A stretch of 64,000 bases of DNA from Acidibrevibacterium fodinaquatile (GTDB lineage: Bacteria > Pseudomonadota > Alphaproteobacteria > Acetobacterales > Acetobacteraceae): positions 248,001-312,000 of the forward strand of contig NZ_CP029176.1 in NCBI RefSeq assembly GCF_003352165.1, given 5' to 3'. Shown here one piece after another: positions 56,781-64,000 of the stretch. The notes under the pieces are model-generated. The model had not been told where the DNA came from. It searched no databases and saw only the letters and a program-made list of their open reading frames with translations. Each line of letters starts with the position of its first letter. Position 1 is the first letter of the stretch. Both the position numbers and the translations under genes were made by a program.

Positions 56781-58079
56781 TTGGCGCGCGATCTGCTGCG
56801 CTCGCGGCGGTTCTGGCCGTTTTTGCTGCTACAGGCGTGTGGCGCGCTCGCAGACAATCTCTATAAAAACGCGATCGCCGTGCTCATCATCGGGCAGGCG
56901 GGGGCGGCCGGGCCGGTGCTCGTCGCGGCGGCGGGCGGGGTGTTCATTCTGCCCTTCCTGCTGTTTTCCATCCCCGCTGGCGTGCTCGCCGACCGCTACG
57001 ACAAGGCGCGTCTGGTCCGTCTCGCCAAGCTTGCCGAGCTTTTGCTCATGCTCGCCGCCGCCGGCGCGCTGGTGTCACGAAATCCCGCGGCGCTGTTGCT
57101 GGTTTTGTTCGGATTGGGGGCGCAGGCGGCGTTTTTCGGGCCGATCAAATACGCGATCGTGCCGGAATTGCTGACCGCCGAGGCCGTGCCGGCGGCGACC
57201 GGCTGGATCGAGGCGACAACTTTTTTCGCCATCCTCATCGGCACCGTTGCCGGGGCGGCGCTGATGGCGGCGCCAGCGGCGGTTTGGCTGGCCGGCGGCG
57301 CGGGGGTGGTTTTGGCCGCGATCGGACTTGCCGCGGCACGGTTGCTGCCAGCGCTCGCGGCGGCGGCGCCGGAGAGCGTCGGCGCGCGTGGCCTTTGGCG
57401 CGAGACAGGAGCCCTTTTCGCGGCGGCGCGTTTGGTGCCGGAAATCTGGGCGGCGATCCTCGGATTGAGCTGGTTCTGGGCGGTCGGCGCGGTGTTCATC
57501 ACCGAATTTCCCGCGCTCGCGCATCATGTTTTCGCCGCTGGCGCCGATTTGGTGGCGCTGTTCTTGATGGCGTTCGTGCTCGGGGTCGGCGCGGGCGCGG
57601 TTGCAACCGGTCGCCTCGCTGCGGGCGGTGTCCGGCTCTCGCCAGTGCCGTGGGCGCTGCTCGCGATGGCGCCGCTGATCGGTGATTTTGCCGTCATGAC
57701 CCATCGGTTCGGGCTGTTCCCCGGGGGGCAGACGGTCCGGCAGATTCTGGTGACCGGCGCGGGCTGGCATCTTCTCGCCGACCTGTTTTTGATTGCCGCC
57801 ATGGGCGGCGTGGTCTCGGTGCTGCTCTATGGCGTGTTGCAGCGGGCGCCGGCGGCGCTGCGCGCCCGGCTGGTCGCCGCAAACAATGTTCTGAACGCCG
57901 CCTTCATGGCGAGTGCGGCGCTGGCGCTGATGGGGCTGCACGGGCTCGGCCTCGCGCCCCCGGCGATTTTCGCTGCCCTCGCGGCCTTGGCGCTCGCCGT
58001 CGCCTTGGTATCGTTTCGTGTTATTAGCCAAGCCGCGAAATCATCACGATGCGTTGATGTGACGGACGCCTCCGGCTAA
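56781..58079 (+). CDS. LplT-like MFS transporter
   Basis: A 432-residue major facilitator protein. FLLLQACGALADNLYKNAIAVLI, then FSIPAGVLADRYDKARLVRLAKLAELLLML and GAQAAFFGPIKYAIVPELL, are characteristic of the lysophospholipid flippase LplT and of the transporter half of LplT-Aas fusions. No acyltransferase or acyl-ACP synthetase domain follows, so it would act alone or with enzymes elsewhere. The start is a TTG with AGGG 6 bases upstream. It lies 9 bases after the cyclase gene. Confidence 0.8.
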   Translation: MARDLLRSRRFWPFLLLQACGALADNLYKNAIAVLIIGQAGAAGPVLVAAAGGVFILPFLLFSIPAGVLADRYDKARLVRLAKLAELLLMLAAAGALVSRNPAALLLVLFGLGAQAAFFGPIKYAIVPELLTAEAVPAATGWIEATTFFAILIGTVAGAALMAAPAAVWLAGGAGVVLAAIGLAAARLLPALAAAAPESVGARGLWRETGALFAAARLVPEIWAAILGLSWFWAVGAVFITEFPALAHHVFAAGADLVALFLMAFVLGVGAGAVATGRLAAGGVRLSPVPWALLAMAPLIGDFAVMTHRFGLFPGGQTVRQILVTGAGWHLLADLFLIAAMGGVVSVLLYGVLQRAPAALRARLVAANNVLNAAFMASAALALMGLHGLGLAPPAIFAALAALALAVALVSFRVISQAAKSSRCVDVTDASG

Positions 58080-58123
58080 CACGGGCCAGCAGACGCAACG
58101 TTGATGTTCGGGGAGACGATGCC

Positions 58124-59077
58124 ATGGCCCAAACGGCGGCGGCGAAGCGTGACGCGGCAATGTTCAGTTGGCTGCGGGCGCTTTTGTTCACTCTGATCCT
58201 GGTCGGGCTGGTTTCGGTTGCGGCCGGGGAGGATTGGAAATTCGACGTCGCAGCACTTGCGATCTGTGCCACGGGATTCGGTTTTTTCTTCGTCGCCTTT
58301 TCCGGCGGGATGCATTTCGGCATCACCTTCGCCAATTTTCTCGCGGTTTACGCGTGCACCTTTTTTTTCTTCCGCGAATCGAATTTTCCGAAAGCCGGTC
58401 ACGGGCCGGCGATCATCGCGCTCGCCATGCCGGTCTTGGTTTTTCTCGGTGCCTGTTTCGTGCGCCTTCGCCAGATCAACGCGGTGCTTCATGCGCGCCG
58501 GCGGCGCGAAATCACCGCGCTGCCGGCGCTTTGGCGCTGGATCCCGGGGGTCGCCGCGGTTGGCGCCGCCACTTTCGCGCTGCCCCGACTGCATCTCGCC
58601 GCGAGCGACCAAGAGGTTGCGCTGCTCGTCTCGATGGCGGTGGTGTCGGGGTTCATCGCCTATGCGGCGCGTGACGTCGTTTTGCTCCTCAACGATGTCG
58701 CGCTGATTTTTGAGGGGGTCGCGCATCGCATCGACCGGCTGATGATCCCGATGACCGCGTTCATGACCCTTTATTCGCTGCTCGTCGTCGTGTTCGCCTG
58801 TCTTTACCGGCTCGCCGAAATGAGCGCGGAGACACCGCAATTTCTTACCGATTCGGCCGATCATTTCCTTTCTTTCGGCGAGGCGATGTATTTCAGCATC
58901 ATCACCCTGAGCACGGTCGGCTATGGCGATATCGTGCCGGTCGGGCAATTGGTGCGGCTGCTCGCCGCCGGGCAGGTCATCGTCGGCTTGCTGCTGCTGC
59001 TCTTTGGCTTCAGCGAGATCGCCCGCATGAGCGATGAGGAGCGCGCAGCGCCACCCGCGCCGAAACTGCCGGATTGA
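58124..59077 (+). CDS. Potassium-channel-like ion channel protein
   Basis: A 317-residue membrane protein. Several hydrophobic helices lead to a C-terminal two-helix pore module: FLSFGEAMYFSIITLSTVGYGDIVPVGQLVRLLAAGQVIVGLLLLLFGF. TVGYGD is the potassium selectivity filter. No cytoplasmic RCK/TrkA domain is present. The N-terminal ~230 residues form an unrecognised membrane region with conserved-looking RDVVLLLNDVALIFEG. The start at 58124 has GGGGAGACG upstream. Confidence 0.85.
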   Translation: MAQTAAAKRDAAMFSWLRALLFTLILVGLVSVAAGEDWKFDVAALAICATGFGFFFVAFSGGMHFGITFANFLAVYACTFFFFRESNFPKAGHGPAIIALAMPVLVFLGACFVRLRQINAVLHARRRREITALPALWRWIPGVAAVGAATFALPRLHLAASDQEVALLVSMAVVSGFIAYAARDVVLLLNDVALIFEGVAHRIDRLMIPMTAFMTLYSLLVVVFACLYRLAEMSAETPQFLTDSADHFLSFGEAMYFSIITLSTVGYGDIVPVGQLVRLLAAGQVIVGLLLLLFGFSEIARMSDEERAAPPAPKLPD

Positions 59078-59242
59078 TCATCGGCGACCGTCTGCGCGAG
59101 ATTGGTCGCGCTCGCCGGCCCGCCGATCCGGTAATGTCGGCTGACGTCGCGCCGTGTCGACAGCGCGGCGCGAAAGGCGCTTGCAACCGCGCCCGCGCCG
59201 GTCCATTTCTTTGCGGCGAAGTTTTTGCGGAGCTAAGACGCC

Positions 59243-59491
59243 ATGGGAAGCTTGAGCATCTGGCATTGGCTGATCGTCTTGATGGTCGTCCTGTTGCTGT
59301 TCGGGACTGGCAAGGTGAGCCACCTTATGGGTGATTTCGCCAAGGGAATCAAAGCGTTTAAGAAAAATATGGCGGAGGATGACGATGCTTCCATGGAAGC
59401 CTCGGCAGAGCACCCGTCGGGCTCGATCGCCGGCCCCGGGGTGAAGGCCGGCGCCAAAGAGAAGCAGCAAAGCGCCGCCCATCAGGGATGA
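59243..59491 (+). CDS. tatA: Sec-independent protein translocase protein TatA
   Basis: An 82-residue TatA: short N-terminal membrane helix ([20 protein letters not shown]) with the FG hinge, amphipathic helix ([16 protein letters not shown]) and an acidic, disordered tail. tatB and tatC are not adjacent. Its stop overlaps the start of the TPP-enzyme gene. The upstream gap 59078-59242 shows nothing recognisable. Confidence 0.93.
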   Translation: MGSLSIWHWLIVLMVVLLLFGTGKVSHLMGDFAKGIKAFKKNMAEDDDASMEASAEHPSGSIAGPGVKAGAKEKQQSAAHQG

Positions 59492-61161
59492 CCGGCGCCG
59501 AGGCCCGCATGCGGGCCGCGCCCCGGATGACCACCGCCGCCACCGTGGTGGAGGCCCTGGTCGCGCATGGGCTGACGACGCTTTACGCCTTGCCCGGGGT
59601 GCATAACGATCCGCTGTTCGATGCTCTGCACGCGGCGGCCGATCGTATCCGGGTCATTCACCCGCGCCACGAGCAGGCTGCCGGCTATATGGCGCTCGGC
59701 GCCGCGCTCGCAACCGGTCAGCCGCAAGCCTTCTCGGTGGTGCCGGGGCCGGGGCTTCTCAATGCCGGTGCCGCCCTCCTCAACGCTTATGGCCTCGGCG
59801 CGCCGGTGCTGGCGCTGGCCGGGCAGATTCCGCACAACGCCATCGATCGCGGCTATGGCCATCTCCACGAACTGCCGGATCAACTCGGCTTGCTGCGGCA
59901 TCTCACCAAATTCGCCGCCCGGATCACCCATCCCGGCGAAGCGCCCGGCCTGATCGCCGAGGCGTTGGCGAAGGCACAGGCCGGGCGGGCGCGGCCGGTC
60001 GCGCTCGAATGCGCGATCGATGTCTGGGGGCGCGAGGCGCCGGTCGCGCCGGTCGCGCCGCTTGCGCGGGCCGCGCTCGCCCCCGATCCCGAGGCAGTGG
60101 CCAAGGCGGCCGCCCTGCTCGATCGCGCCGAGCGGCCGCTGATCGTGGTCGGCGGCGGCGCGCTCGATGCCGCGCCGGCGCTCCGCGCGCTCGCCGAGGC
60201 GCTGGCGGCGCCGGTGATGAGTTTCCGTCGCGGCCGCGGCATCTTGCCGAGCGATCATCCGCTCGCGGTCTCCTGGCCGGTCGGGCATCGTCTGTGGGCC
60301 GAGGCGGATGCCGTGCTCGCGGTCGGCACCCGGCTCCATGTGCCGCTTTCGGTCTGGGGGAGTGATCCCGCGCTGAAACTCATTCGCCTCGATGTCGATG
60401 CCGAGGAGATCGAACGCCAGCGTCGCCCTGATGCCGCGATCCTCGCCGATGCCGCGCTCGGTCTTGCCGCCTTATGCGAGGCCCTGCCGCGCCGCGCCCG
60501 CCCGGCCCGCGCCGATGTCGCGGCGGCGCAGGCTTGGTTTGGCGGGGAATTGGCGCGGCTTGCGCCGCAATTGGAATTTCTCGGCGCCATTCGCGCGGCG
60601 TTGCCGGAAGACGGCATCGTCGTTGAGGACGTGACGCAAATGGGCTTCGTCGGCCGGCTCGCCTTTCCGGTCACGGCGCCCCGGCGGTATCTTTCCCCGG
60701 GCTATCAGGACAATCTCGGCTGGGGCTATGGCGCGGCGCTCGGCGCCAAGGCGGCGCTGCCCGATCGCCCGGTCGTCCTGCTCAGCGGCGATGGCGGGTT
60801 TCTCTATCAGGCCGGGGAAATGGCAACCGCGATGCGGCACGGCATCGCCGTTGTCGCGGTGGTGTTCGACGATGGCGCTTTCGGCAATGTCCGCCGCATC
60901 CAGGCCGAGCAGTACGGCAACCGGCTGATCGCGTGCGATCTCCACAACCCCGATTTTGTGCGCATGGCGGAAAGCTTTGGCCTTGCGGCATGGCGCGCCG
61001 ATACGCCGGCGGCGCTGCGCGCTGCACTCGATGCCGCGCTGGCGCGCCAGGCGCCAGCGCTGATCCATGTCCGCCTCGGCGCGCTGCCGAGCCCCTGGCC
61101 GCTCATTCTGTTGCCGCGGGTGCGCGGCTTCGAGGAGTCCTGGCGCCGCGCTTGGCCGTGA
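59488..61161 (+). CDS. Thiamine-pyrophosphate enzyme, acetolactate synthase-like
   Basis: A 557-residue TPP enzyme. N-terminal Pyr domain with [16 protein letters not shown] and the catalytic Glu in [18 protein letters not shown]; central domain ([18 protein letters not shown]); C-terminal PP domain with [37 protein letters not shown], the GDG...N cofactor motif. It is an acetolactate synthase/benzoylformate decarboxylase-type large protein, but no ilvH-like small subunit follows, so it is probably not the biosynthetic AHAS. The ATG overlaps the tatA stop; ATG 59509 or 59527 are alternatives. Substrate unknown. Confidence 0.85.
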   Translation: MTGAEARMRAAPRMTTAATVVEALVAHGLTTLYALPGVHNDPLFDALHAAADRIRVIHPRHEQAAGYMALGAALATGQPQAFSVVPGPGLLNAGAALLNAYGLGAPVLALAGQIPHNAIDRGYGHLHELPDQLGLLRHLTKFAARITHPGEAPGLIAEALAKAQAGRARPVALECAIDVWGREAPVAPVAPLARAALAPDPEAVAKAAALLDRAERPLIVVGGGALDAAPALRALAEALAAPVMSFRRGRGILPSDHPLAVSWPVGHRLWAEADAVLAVGTRLHVPLSVWGSDPALKLIRLDVDAEEIERQRRPDAAILADAALGLAALCEALPRRARPARADVAAAQAWFGGELARLAPQLEFLGAIRAALPEDGIVVEDVTQMGFVGRLAFPVTAPRRYLSPGYQDNLGWGYGAALGAKAALPDRPVVLLSGDGGFLYQAGEMATAMRHGIAVVAVVFDDGAFGNVRRIQAEQYGNRLIACDLHNPDFVRMAESFGLAAWRADTPAALRAALDAALARQAPALIHVRLGALPSPWPLILLPRVRGFEESWRRAWP

Positions 61162-61200
61162 TCCCGCTGGGCCGTGATCCCGCTGGGCCATATTCCCGCT
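61153..61200 (+). repeat. Tandem 16-bp repeat, three units
   Basis: Three units of about GGGCCGTGATCCCGCT (61153-61168, 61169-61184, 61185-61200; the third has changes). The stop codon of the TPP-enzyme gene is inside the first unit, so slippage here could alter little but the 3' end. Confidence 0.7.
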
Positions 61201-61265
61201 GGGGCGCCCGTCGTCGCGCCGCAACATTGACCAGGACGCGCCGCAGGGAGTAATCCGAGGTTGCG

Positions 61266-61307
61266 GCACCCGTAGCTCAGCTGGATAGAGCGTTGCCCTC
61301 CGAAGGC
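61266..61307 (+). pseudogene. 5' half of a tRNA-Arg(CCG) gene
   Basis: Forty-two bases beginning GCACCCGTAGCTCAGCTG form a normal acceptor 5' strand, D arm and anticodon arm up to the loop CTCCGAA and GGC. After base 61307 the variable, T and acceptor 3' parts are missing. It shares 24 consecutive bases with the intact tRNA-Arg at 61569 but has a different acceptor and anticodon stem, so it is a separate, disrupted gene. The break in the anticodon stem is a usual integration point for mobile elements. Confidence 0.8.
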
Positions 61308-61568
61308 TGATGTCAAGTGTGTCTGTGTTGGATAGAGGTGGAAGAAGGCAACGAGTTTCAATGAGTTGAGAGCCTGTAGGCAAGCTGCCGTTTCTTGAAG
61401 ATGTTTCGCGTAAGCACGGCGTAAGCAGCTTTCGGAGAACGGCAGCGGAAAAGCGCGTAGCGTAGGATGCACCAGCACATCACGACATGCGTTTGGATCG
61501 AAAGGCTCGATTGAAGGTGTCCAAATCCGTTGACCTCCAGAGGTTGGTCGGACTAGGCAATGAGAGAT
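61308..61568. other. Non-coding stretch between tRNA remnant and tRNA-Arg
   Basis: The 261 bases between the broken and intact tRNA genes have lower GC than the core and no credible gene on either strand. Minus-strand frames crossing both tRNA sequences give the familiar spurious tRNA-antisense peptide. No integrase fragment could be recognised. Confidence 0.5.
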
Positions 61569-61645
61569 GCGCCCGTAGCTCAGCTGGATAGAGCGCCACC
61601 CTCCGAAGGTGGAGGCCACACGTTCGAATCGTGTCGGGCGCGCCA
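61569..61645 (+). tRNA. tRNA-Arg (anticodon CCG)
   Basis: A complete cloverleaf: acceptor GCGCCCG/CGGGCGC, D arm GCTCAGCTGGATAGAGC, anticodon stem CCACC/GGTGG with loop CTCCGAA (anticodon CCG, reads CGG), T arm ACACG-TTCGAAT-CGTGT, discriminator G and encoded CCA. It marks the start of the accessory segment at the right end of the window. Confidence 0.95.
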
Positions 61646-61722
61646 TCTCTCTCATAAGAGATTGGCGCTTGCTGGCGCCGTACATTGCGGCGCGTCTTTA
61701 CGGTTGCGCCTGAGGGCGTTGC

Positions 61723-61959
61723 TTGTCCCATCCATCCTTTGAGCGTGCGGCCGGTATCATCAAAGGCCTGGAGGAGATTCCCAACGAGGACTGGCGTGAC
61801 GCGCTAGCGCTCGCACGCAAAGCCGCGCTGCCCATGGTGTTCATCGGTCAGGCGGGATTTTCCGCGATTCCTAAGTTTGGTAACCAGCCTCACACCACGT
61901 CTTCATCCTTCAAGGTGCAGACCGCAAGGACTACGGAACAGACTGTCAGCTCGAGGTGA
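61723..61959 (+). CDS. Short protein, probable N-terminal piece of the DUF4365-type gene
   Basis: A 78-residue frame beginning at a TTG with TGAGGG six bases upstream (SHPSFERAAGIIKGLEEIPNEDWRDALALARKAALPMVFIG). The C-terminal 25 residues look unlike protein. In another frame the same DNA (from 61884) reads [22 protein letters not shown], which runs straight into the DUF4365-type frame downstream. A frameshift near 61884 splitting one gene in two is the simplest reading. Confidence 0.45.
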   Translation: MSHPSFERAAGIIKGLEEIPNEDWRDALALARKAALPMVFIGQAGFSAIPKFGNQPHTTSSSFKVQTARTTEQTVSSR

Positions 61960-62744
61960 TCGACGACGGTCGGGCCACGAATGTCAGGGTCCAGGTCCAA
62001 CTTAAGGGAACGGAGCGGGCGCTAAATGCGGACGGGTCGCTCAGCGTTGAGATGCGTCGCACCAACCTGAACTATCTGCTGATGCAGGGGTACAGCTTCT
62101 ACGCCTGCTATCATGTGCCGACAGGCTCGCTGCGCATCTGCCCCGTCGACAGCGTCCTTCGCCAGTACGAACACAGCGGGAAGACGTGGACCGAGCAGCA
62201 ATCGCTGACGGTCTCCTTCGTCGAGGAGTTGACCATCGGGCGCCTCGTCCGGCTCGCGGCACTCGCGCAATCGGGGGCGAGGTCTTCGCGCGAGCGACGG
62301 ATCGAACAATCCGGCGCGAGCCCGGCGGATCTGCCCCGGCAGGTTCTGAGGGCTGCTCCAGATGTCCATGTCCCGGAGGATCCGGAGCGGGCTGGCCAGA
62401 TCTTGAGGCGGCTCTACGAACAAGATGCTGACGACGTGATCAGCGCCGGGTTCGACAAATTTGGGGCAGCGCTCGGCGCCAGTAGCGACTCGATGGGTCC
62501 CTGCTACATGGCCGAGATCAACCTCGGGATGCCGAGTATGAGCCAACACCCGCAACGGATTGAGGAGGCGATCGGCTACTTTCGATCCAAGCTCGACGGC
62601 GGCCGCCACCATGCCGGCAGCTTGCACTACACGATCGGAAACGCCTTCTCCGCGCTCGGCGACGAGCAATCGGCCAAACTCGCCTACGAAGCTGCGCTCG
62701 CAGACCCAGCGTTCAGGGACGAACCCGACTTGGCGGCCAAGTAG
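61956..62744 (+). CDS. DUF4365-type protein with TPR tail, probably frameshifted and truncated
   Basis: A 262-residue frame. [15 protein letters not shown], with the in-frame [10 protein letters not shown] upstream, fits the nuclease-like DUF4365 core (conserved DYG, then QxKGT). A TPR-like C-terminal part ([47 protein letters not shown]) stops abruptly at DLAAK. No start codon lies ahead of the DUF4365 motif in this frame; a TAA at 61881 blocks it. So the gene seems broken at its 5' side, and its 3' end stops 28 bases before arsH. DUF4365 proteins occur in accessory regions; function unknown. Confidence 0.55.
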   Translation: MIDDGRATNVRVQVQLKGTERALNADGSLSVEMRRTNLNYLLMQGYSFYACYHVPTGSLRICPVDSVLRQYEHSGKTWTEQQSLTVSFVEELTIGRLVRLAALAQSGARSSRERRIEQSGASPADLPRQVLRAAPDVHVPEDPERAGQILRRLYEQDADDVISAGFDKFGAALGASSDSMGPCYMAEINLGMPSMSQHPQRIEEAIGYFRSKLDGGRHHAGSLHYTIGNAFSALGDEQSAKLAYEAALADPAFRDEPDLAAK

Positions 62745-62772
62745 CACCGCGTATCGTCAAAGAGGCGCGTTG

Positions 62773-63140
62773 ATGCAGGCGCCTGACTTGGTGGATGTGC
62801 CGAACATCGAGCCTGATGCTTTCGAACGTCCGACGACGGCTGCGCTACTGCCGCACGCGCCGACGCACCCACCGCGCATCCTGTTGCTGTACGGCGTTCT
62901 GCGCGAGCGGTCTTTCAGCCGGTTGCAGGCCCAGGAGGCCGCGCGCCTTCTTGAAGCCTTCGGCACCGAGACCCGCATCTTCAACCCCAGTGGCCTGCCG
63001 CTCCCTGACGACGTGCCGACCGATCATCCCAAGGTCCTGGAGCTGCGCGACCTATCGGCCTGGTCGGAGGGACAGGTGTGGTGCGCACCAGCCGCTATAG
63101 CGAGCGCAAAGAGGCGGCGGAAAAGCTGGCCGCGATCTGA
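62773..63140 (+). pseudogene. arsH: arsH with internal deletion
   Basis: The first ~98 codons match the N-terminus of the arsenic-resistance flavoprotein Ars[48 protein letters not shown] and [20 protein letters not shown]. Full ArsH continues with about 100 further residues binding FMN. Here the frame passes into AASAKRR-type nonsense, while the +1/+2 frame directly after the break reads [17 protein letters not shown] and stop, which is the normal ArsH C-terminus. So roughly 100 codons were deleted around 63085-63090 with loss of frame. Not functional. Confidence 0.75.
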
Positions 63141-63147
63141 CTCATAA

Positions 63148-63177
63148 GCGCTATTTCAAGGATTGTCGAAATAGCGC
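63148..63177. other. Perfect 10-bp hairpin after arsH
   Basis: GCGCTATTTC (63148-63157) and GAAATAGCGC (63168-63177) pair perfectly around a 10-nt loop. It lies 7 bases after the arsH stop and 5 bases before an ATG of an unrecognised 42-codon frame (63183-63311). Terminator without T-tract, or operator palindrome; undecided. Confidence 0.5.
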
Positions 63178-63395
63178 AGACCATGACTATGGTGCGATTA
63201 CTGTCAGCGCTTCAGAATGCGGCGGGTAGTCGAATGGCCGCTCTTGATACTCAACCGATTATTGCCGATCGAGACCGTCTTCTGCCGAAAATACTCACCA
63301 AGCCTTCGTGAACGCGCAGGATCTCAGTTTCAGCTCTGCTCGCAGCGCGGCAACAACCGCCATCATCAGGCTCGCCGAGACGTGGCGGAATCCGC
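63178..63395. other. Region without a recognised gene
   Basis: Contains a 42-codon frame at 63183-63311 (MTMVRLLSALQNAAGSR...) with no ribosome site I trust and no family I recognise. The minus strand was checked for a divergent MerR-type regulator that would fit the promoter at 63396; none was found. Confidence 0.4.
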
Positions 63396-63426
63396 TTGAC
63401 TCTGGAGTTAACTCCAAGGCCTAGCG
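63396..63426 (+). promoter_or_regulatory. MerR-family metal-responsive promoter (ZntR-like)
   Basis: TTGACT (63396-63401) and CTAGCG (63421-63426) are separated by 19 bases, the long spacing typical of MerR-activated promoters. The spacer is centred on the perfect palindrome GGAGTTAACTCC (63404-63415). CTTGACTCTGGAGT...ACTCCA closely resembles the ZntR site of the E. coli zntA promoter. The first credible gene downstream is the heavy-metal-binding protein at 63626. Confidence 0.75.
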
Positions 63427-63625
63427 TTGAACTGTCGCGGTATGGCCATGCTGTGAGGTCAAGTGTTCTCAGGTCCTAACGCCACCGGAGGCTCACTTGC
63501 CGCAGCGCCATGCGCCGCAAGTTACCGAGTGTGCCCCTCACGTGAAGATTGAGCAGATACACTCCGACGCAAACAGTGGAGAAAGCTATCGGGCTATGCC
63601 GATAGTACCTGTAATGGAGCAAAAT
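63427..63625 (+). other. Leader between the metal promoter and the HMA gene
   Basis: The 199 bases contain an in-frame extension of the HMA frame back to 63497 (MPQRHAPQVTECAPHVK...) that does not look like protein. It may be an untranslated leader or the scar of a lost gene. Confidence 0.4.
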
Positions 63626-63841
63626 ATGAAAACGGCAACTTTCAAGATCGAAGGCATGAACTGTGATGGCTGCGCCAATACCATCAAGACCCTGGTCGAA
63701 AGTGAGCCAGGCGTGCAGATGGCAACGGTCTCGTTCGAAGAAGGTCAAGCCCGCATCCTCTATGACCCGCAAAGTACCGGCGAGGATCGCCTCGTGGCGG
63801 TGATCCAAAAGCCCGGCTTTCGCGTCGCGGGTCGGCACTGA
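63626..63841 (+). CDS. Heavy-metal-associated (HMA) domain protein
   Basis: A 71-residue cytoplasmic metal chaperone-like protein. The metal-binding loop is GMNCDGCANTIK (Cys-x-x-Cys at about 13 and 16), followed by VESEPGVQMATVSFEEGQARILYDP and a closing PGFRV: one ferredoxin-like HMA fold. It resembles CopZ and MerP; the lack of a signal peptide argues for CopZ type. The promoter upstream is of the ZntR kind, so zinc, cadmium, lead or copper are all possible. ATG 63626 gives the normal length; GGAGC lies 7 bases upstream. Confidence 0.85.
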   Translation: MKTATFKIEGMNCDGCANTIKTLVESEPGVQMATVSFEEGQARILYDPQSTGEDRLVAVIQKPGFRVAGRH

Positions 63842-64000
63842 TCGAATTCAGCGCATGAGCGTGGGTTCAACCAGAAAGCGCGTCGCGGGGTCCAGACACT
63901 GGGTCGATAACTGCGATGAATGGAGATGACGATGCGTGTCGCGACAACAGTTCCATCCTCGTTCCGGCCGTGGAGCGAAGAGCCCTCGACCAGGGCTGAC
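63842..64000. other. Window end, no firm gene
   Basis: Frames starting at ATG 63914 (28 codons, ending with a TGA at the window edge) and ATG 63932 (open to the end, MRVATTVPSSFRPW...) are possible. GGAGATG precedes the second. Neither can be identified from so little sequence. Confidence 0.3.

Noticed and set aside
60807-61731. Minus-strand frames reading through both tRNA sequences
   Set aside because: They contain the well-known spurious peptide made by translating tRNA genes in antisense and also cross the TPP-enzyme gene.
63183-63311. 42-codon frame MTMVRLLSALQNAAGSR...
   Set aside because: No trusted ribosome site, no recognised family, and located in a decaying region; noted only as a possibility.

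Overview
The window is a high-GC stretch (roughly two thirds G+C by eye) of an alphaproteobacterial chromosome. Conserved gene orders (yebC-ruvCAB-ybgC-tolQRAB-pal-cpoB-tilS-ftsH-folP-glmM, fabD-fabG-acpP-fabF-mltG, rpmH-rnpA-yidD-yidC-yihA) and the protein sequences suggest Rhodospirillales, most like Acetobacteraceae. That placement is an inference from protein character and gene order; no rRNA or other phylogenetic marker was tested.

Layout. 1-7406: the end of a dihydroorotase gene, a small sulfotransferase-like gene, a chemoreceptor, a zinc-type ABC importer (znuA-znuC-znuB) behind a Zur-like operator that covers its -10 box, and an MFS permease. 7565-16547: yebC, Holliday-junction resolvase genes, and a complete Tol-Pal envelope cluster. 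16504-23278: tilS, ftsH, folP, glmM and thiD. 23291-25380: a response regulator divergent from a GTP cyclohydrolase II gene. 25481-29016 (minus strand): yfgM-bamB-der. 29548-34710 (minus): fatty-acid synthesis genes with mltG and a TetR-like gene. 34765-38008 (minus): the rpmH/yidC operon with a clear sigma-70-type promoter. 38123-43790: a VTT-domain membrane protein, a histidine kinase and a 1081-residue TPR/sulfotransferase/TPR/glycosyltransferase-like fusion. 43920-51403: a complete beta-oxidation set (acyl-CoA ligase, MerR-type regulator, thiolase, fused hydroxyacyl-CoA dehydrogenase/enoyl-CoA hydratase, acyl-CoA dehydrogenase), with a shared operator-like motif before the ligase and the regulator. 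51534-61161: mixed metabolism and membrane functions (ATP-grasp ligase, GST, glyoxalase II, methyltransferase, cyclase-family hydrolase, LplT-like permease, ion channel, TatA, TPP enzyme).

61162-64000 has a different character: a 5' half of a tRNA-Arg gene, an intact tRNA-Arg(CCG), a probably broken DUF4365-type gene, an arsH gene with an internal deletion, a MerR-family metal promoter of ZntR type, and a small heavy-metal-binding protein. It reads as a degraded, tRNA-associated accessory region that starts at the tRNA-Arg and runs off the window.

Most of the window is ordinary core genome and I see no defence system, prophage or CRISPR array. The most notable non-coding structure is a family of hairpin-ended inverted-repeat elements: two whole copies in opposite orientation at 26876-26995 and 51420-51527, and two single ends at 7421-7457 and 20985-21022. 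A different palindromic element at 25377-25484 supplies the stop codons of both convergent genes that flank it.
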